From Bacteroidota bacterium (GTDB lineage Bacteria; Bacteroidota; Bacteroidia; Chitinophagales; Saprospiraceae): DNA of 35,980 nucleotides. The translations under genes were made by a program, and so were the position numbers. The stretch lies in contig CAUJEY010000339.1 in the NCBI GenBank assembly GCA_963169325.1, forward strand, positions 1 to 35,980. The letters run 5' to 3'. Below the pieces are notes generated by a model. That model saw only the letters and a program-made list of their open reading frames with translations, had not been told where the DNA came from and ran no database searches. This document shows positions 33,867 to 35,980 of this stretch, piece after piece. Within the stretch, counting starts at the first letter, position 1; each line of letters starts with the position of its first letter.

Positions 33867-34369
33867 ACCATCATTATCAGGTCGTACCAGAATGCTATGC
33901 TGATACATTGCTGGTTGAAATGCTTGGGTTTAAACGCCCCAACCATGCCCTGAATAGCAACATTTCTCACGTTCTCAAAACAGTAAATCAAAGCCGGCCC
34001 AACCAAAAAGTAGTCGGTATCATTGATTCGGATAGAGGGAGGAGTGAGAAGATGTTGGATAGTTTTAAACTGATTCAAGAACGGCACGGTATTAAAAAAT
34101 ATATCCGTGGAAATCACACAGTACTTGTTATTTGTCCGGTTTTGGAAAGTTGGATTTATGAAAATGCAGATAAAAAAGAGATTAATCCCGCCAACTATGG
34201 TTTTAGTAAACTCAAAGAGTTTAAAAATGAATGCAAAAGACAGGACGTAAAGCATAATGAGCGCGTAAAAAATTTCCTCGGCCTTCTCAAACAGAAAAAA
34301 GCCCCCGGTTTCGTCCAACTCAAAACCTGGATTTGCGAAGGCGCCGGAATCGACGAACGTGACCTTTAA
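33863..34369 (+). CDS. TOPRIM-like (RloB/AbiLii-type) putative nuclease partner
   Basis: 168 residues, overlapping the ATPase gene by four bases. Three features resemble the TOPRIM-like RloB/AbiLii proteins. An N-terminal acidic site, E10 and D14, lies in VVPECYADTLLVEMLG. D55-x-D57 lies in VVGIIDSDRG after a beta strand. ICPVLESWIY (E95) corresponds to the SNPCFELWLL block of those proteins. The rest is a basic helical tail (KEFKNECKRQDVKHNERVKNFLGLLKQKK). TOPRIM folds use these acids to bind Mg2+ for cutting nucleic acids. I could not assign it to a named family with certainty. Gene coupling to the ATPase makes a two-part effector likely; which one senses and which one cuts is unknown. Confidence 0.65.
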   Translation: MNHHYQVVPECYADTLLVEMLGFKRPNHALNSNISHVLKTVNQSRPNQKVVGIIDSDRGRSEKMLDSFKLIQERHGIKKYIRGNHTVLVICPVLESWIYENADKKEINPANYGFSKLKEFKNECKRQDVKHNERVKNFLGLLKQKKAPGFVQLKTWICEGAGIDERDL

Positions 34370-34394
34370 TATCTCACCAACCGGAATTGGTTCT

Positions 34395-35045
34395 ATGACT
34401 CAGAAATTCCTCTTCCCCTCGCTCAGCGCATTATTACTCTTATTTCTTAATCCCGTTAACCACCAAACGGGACCTGTAGTCGCCATTCAGGTTGATCAAT
34501 GCAATCAACTGTATGCGGGTGTAGATAACCCCATTACGGTGTTGGTTCAACAAGAAAAGGCCGTTTCCCTCGATCAAATCACGGCAACCGGATGCACCAT
34601 CACGGGGAACAACGGACATTTTTATATTAATCCAAAATCACCAGGGGGGCTCAAACTCACCGTCAAAACGGCTAAAGGAGATACCAGTTTTCGGTACAGG
34701 GTTGTCCCTATCGGGCCAGTAGAAGCGTTGGTGGGTGCCCAACACCGGGATGGTTCTCAAATGGGGAATGGGGAGTTTAAAGCCCAGGGTGGTATGGCCG
34801 CTTCGATTAATTGCTGCGGCTTTGATCTCCGGTGCGAGGTGGTGTCCTATTCAATAGTTCGAATCAGCAAAGACAACAAGGTGGAACGAGCGGAAAATAC
34901 CGGCGCCCGCTATGGCAGTTCCGCTCAGCAGATCGTTCAAAACGCAGGTAGCGGCGATGTCTACGTTTTTTCTCACATCCTGGCTAAATGCCCTGGCGAT
35001 ACTGCCCCAAGGGTGTTGAAGAATGTGGTGATCGATATTCGGTAA
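34395..35045 (+). CDS. Exported stand-alone GldM C-terminal domain protein
   Basis: 216 residues from ATG 34395, which gives a signal peptide (TQKFLFPSLSALLLLFLNP). An in-frame GTG at 34359 lies inside the previous gene and is less likely. The mature part follows the C-terminal domains of GldM, the T9SS motor protein that spans the periplasm. It has QLYAGVDNPITVLV, the extended strands TSFRYRVVPI, then GNGEFKAQGGMAAS, GFDLRCEVVSYSIVRIS, NTGARY and GDVYVFSHILAKCPGD. Full GldM has about 520 residues with an N-terminal membrane helix that couples to GldL; that half is absent here. It may bind the T9SS core as a periplasmic adaptor or be a domestic spare domain (inference). It begins 25 bp after the ATPase/TOPRIM pair but has the base composition of the core genome. 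Confidence 0.85.
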   Translation: MTQKFLFPSLSALLLLFLNPVNHQTGPVVAIQVDQCNQLYAGVDNPITVLVQQEKAVSLDQITATGCTITGNNGHFYINPKSPGGLKLTVKTAKGDTSFRYRVVPIGPVEALVGAQHRDGSQMGNGEFKAQGGMAASINCCGFDLRCEVVSYSIVRISKDNKVERAENTGARYGSSAQQIVQNAGSGDVYVFSHILAKCPGDTAPRVLKNVVIDIR

Positions 35046-35079
35046 AGGACAAGTCATTGTTCCCACAAAAAGATCAGAG

Positions 35080-35106
35080 AAGCAGGCAAAAATGCCCCGT
35101 CTGCTT
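35080..35106 (+). other. Hairpin between the GldM-like and FGE-like genes
   Basis: AAGCAG (35080-35085) pairs with CTGCTT (35101-35106), and inside GGCA pairs with TGCC around a short A run. No T run follows, so it is not a clear terminator. It may be a leader structure of the next gene. Confidence 0.35.
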
Positions 35107-35138
35107 TACCTTGTACCCCGGTTTAAATTCTTCACCGG

Positions 35139-35980
35139 ATGCGGCGTTTCCTTTTTATCTTTTTCCTCGTTTCCCTTTTCGCGCTCCCCCGGGCATTCGC
35201 CCAAATGCGCACCGACACCGTGCATATCCCCGGCTCCAACCAATCTTTCCAGTTAGCCCTGCTGCCCGGCGGCGCTTTTCTGATGGGCAGCGACAGCGCC
35301 AATACAACGCGCAAAGTCACGCTGGATAGTTTCTGGATCGGTGTACACGAAGTCACTTACGACGTTTTCTCGTTGTTCCGGTTCAAACACTTAGACACCG
35401 ACACCGCCGTAACACCGGATTTCAAAGCCGATGCCATAGCCCGCCCCACCCCACCCTATTTCGACTTCACCTATGGCCGCGGTAAAACGGGCGGCTACCC
35501 GGCCACCACCATGACCCAGCAGGCGGCGCTGCGCTATTGTCAGTGGCTGTCCGACAAAACCGGCGACTTCTACCGCCTGCCCACCGAGGCCGAATGGGAA
35601 TACGCTTGCCGGGCCGGTACTGCCACCGCCTGGTCTTGGGGCGACGATCCGGCCCTTGCACCCGAATACGCGTGGTTTTACGACAACAGCAGCGGCGCTT
35701 ACCAAAAAGTCGGCACGAAAAAACCGAATCCCTGGGGCCTGTACGATATGCACGGAAACGCCATGGAATGGTGCCTCGATTTTTATGTGCCCGATTATTT
35801 CCAGCGCCTCGATTCCATGTCCGTCAATCCGCTTATTTTGCCCCTGAAAAAACACTCCCGCACCGTACGGGGCGGCAGTTTTGAAGACGATGTGGCGGGG
35901 TTGCGCTCCGGTGCGCGACGCAAAAGCGACCCCAAGTGGCAGGCCCGCGACCCGCAAATCCCGAAAAGCAAATGGTGGAA
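35139..35980 (+). CDS. Secreted formylglycine-generating enzyme (SUMF1)-like protein, cut by window edge
   Basis: An open frame from ATG 35139 through the window end, 280 codons so far. A signal peptide (MRRFLFIFFLVSLFALPRAFA) has no lipobox cysteine. The FGE-sulfatase fold begins LLPGGAFLMGSDSA, then FWIGVHEVTYDVFSLF, RYCQWLSDKTGDFYRLPTEAEW (split over about 127-150), YACRAGTATAWSWGDD, NPWGLYDMHGNAMEWC and VRGGSFEDD. RLPTEAEWEYA and GN-x-x-EW-C are family hallmarks. Relatives act as copper oxidases that make formylglycine in sulfatases, but many Bacteroidota members, including the T9SS lipoprotein GldK, are structural. The copper cysteines cannot be judged because the C-terminal end is missing. 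Proximity to a GldM-like protein makes a T9SS-related role possible. Confidence 0.85.
   Translation, partial: MRRFLFIFFLVSLFALPRAFAQMRTDTVHIPGSNQSFQLALLPGGAFLMGSDSANTTRKVTLDSFWIGVHEVTYDVFSLFRFKHLDTDTAVTPDFKADAIARPTPPYFDFTYGRGKTGGYPATTMTQQAALRYCQWLSDKTGDFYRLPTEAEWEYACRAGTATAWSWGDDPALAPEYAWFYDNSSGAYQKVGTKKPNPWGLYDMHGNAMEWCLDFYVPDYFQRLDSMSVNPLILPLKKHSRTVRGGSFEDDVAGLRSGARRKSDPKWQARDPQIPKSKWW

Overview
The window reads as chromosomal DNA of a Bacteroidota bacterium, most likely a member of the Saprospiria or a related gliding lineage (inference; no 16S rRNA is present). The grounds are: secreted proteins with type IX secretion (T9SS) C-terminal sorting domains of both kind A and kind B, a PorP/SprF-family outer-membrane protein, a free-standing GldM C-terminal domain, a DUF5686/CarboxypepD_reg-like outer-membrane protein, a CarB without its C-terminal regulatory domain, and many start regions preceded by the Bacteroidota promoter pattern TTG-N19-20-TAnnTTTG.

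Layout. 1-3.7 kb, leftward: an ECF sigma factor, a small single-pass membrane protein that looks like its partner, a membrane glycosyltransferase fused to TPRs, and the start of a methyltransferase. The intergenic gaps here are full of 7-bp tandem repeats. 3.7-9.0 kb, rightward: lysA, an M16 metallopeptidase and a secreted SMP-30-like hydrolase. 9.0-16.2 kb, mixed strands: a T9SS cargo protein, a palindromic repeat element, a 55-residue membrane protein with its own terminator, a secreted M1 aminopeptidase-like protein, and tilS overlapping an LTA-synthase-family transferase. 16.2-24.4 kb, rightward: a DUF5686 protein, then a compact three-gene surface module (single-pass membrane protein, adhesin-like protein with a kind-B sorting domain, PorP/SprF protein with a coiled-coil and OmpA-like extension). 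24.4-29.0 kb: a helical protein of unknown function, divergent from a predicted seven-bladed propeller T9SS cargo.

29.0-32.4 kb holds carB and a 645-bp gap that is far from empty. The gap contains a terminator, a predicted three-way-junction RNA with its own intrinsic terminator, and a promoter followed within about 10 bases by a 26-codon ORF that runs through a second terminator hairpin just before carB. 32.4-34.4 kb is AT-richer and looks acquired: a decayed DUF1016 nuclease remnant ending at a palindrome, then a translationally coupled ATPase plus TOPRIM-like pair resembling split OLD/AbiL-type phage-defence modules. 34.4-36 kb has the orphan GldM C-terminal domain protein and a secreted formylglycine-generating-enzyme-like protein cut by the window edge.

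The best candidates for something undescribed are the structured RNA at about 29200-29321, the leader ORF/terminator in front of carB, the small ATPase/TOPRIM pair, and the three-gene T9SS surface module. No rRNA, tRNA, CRISPR array or transposase gene was seen. All family calls were made by eye from motifs, without database searches.
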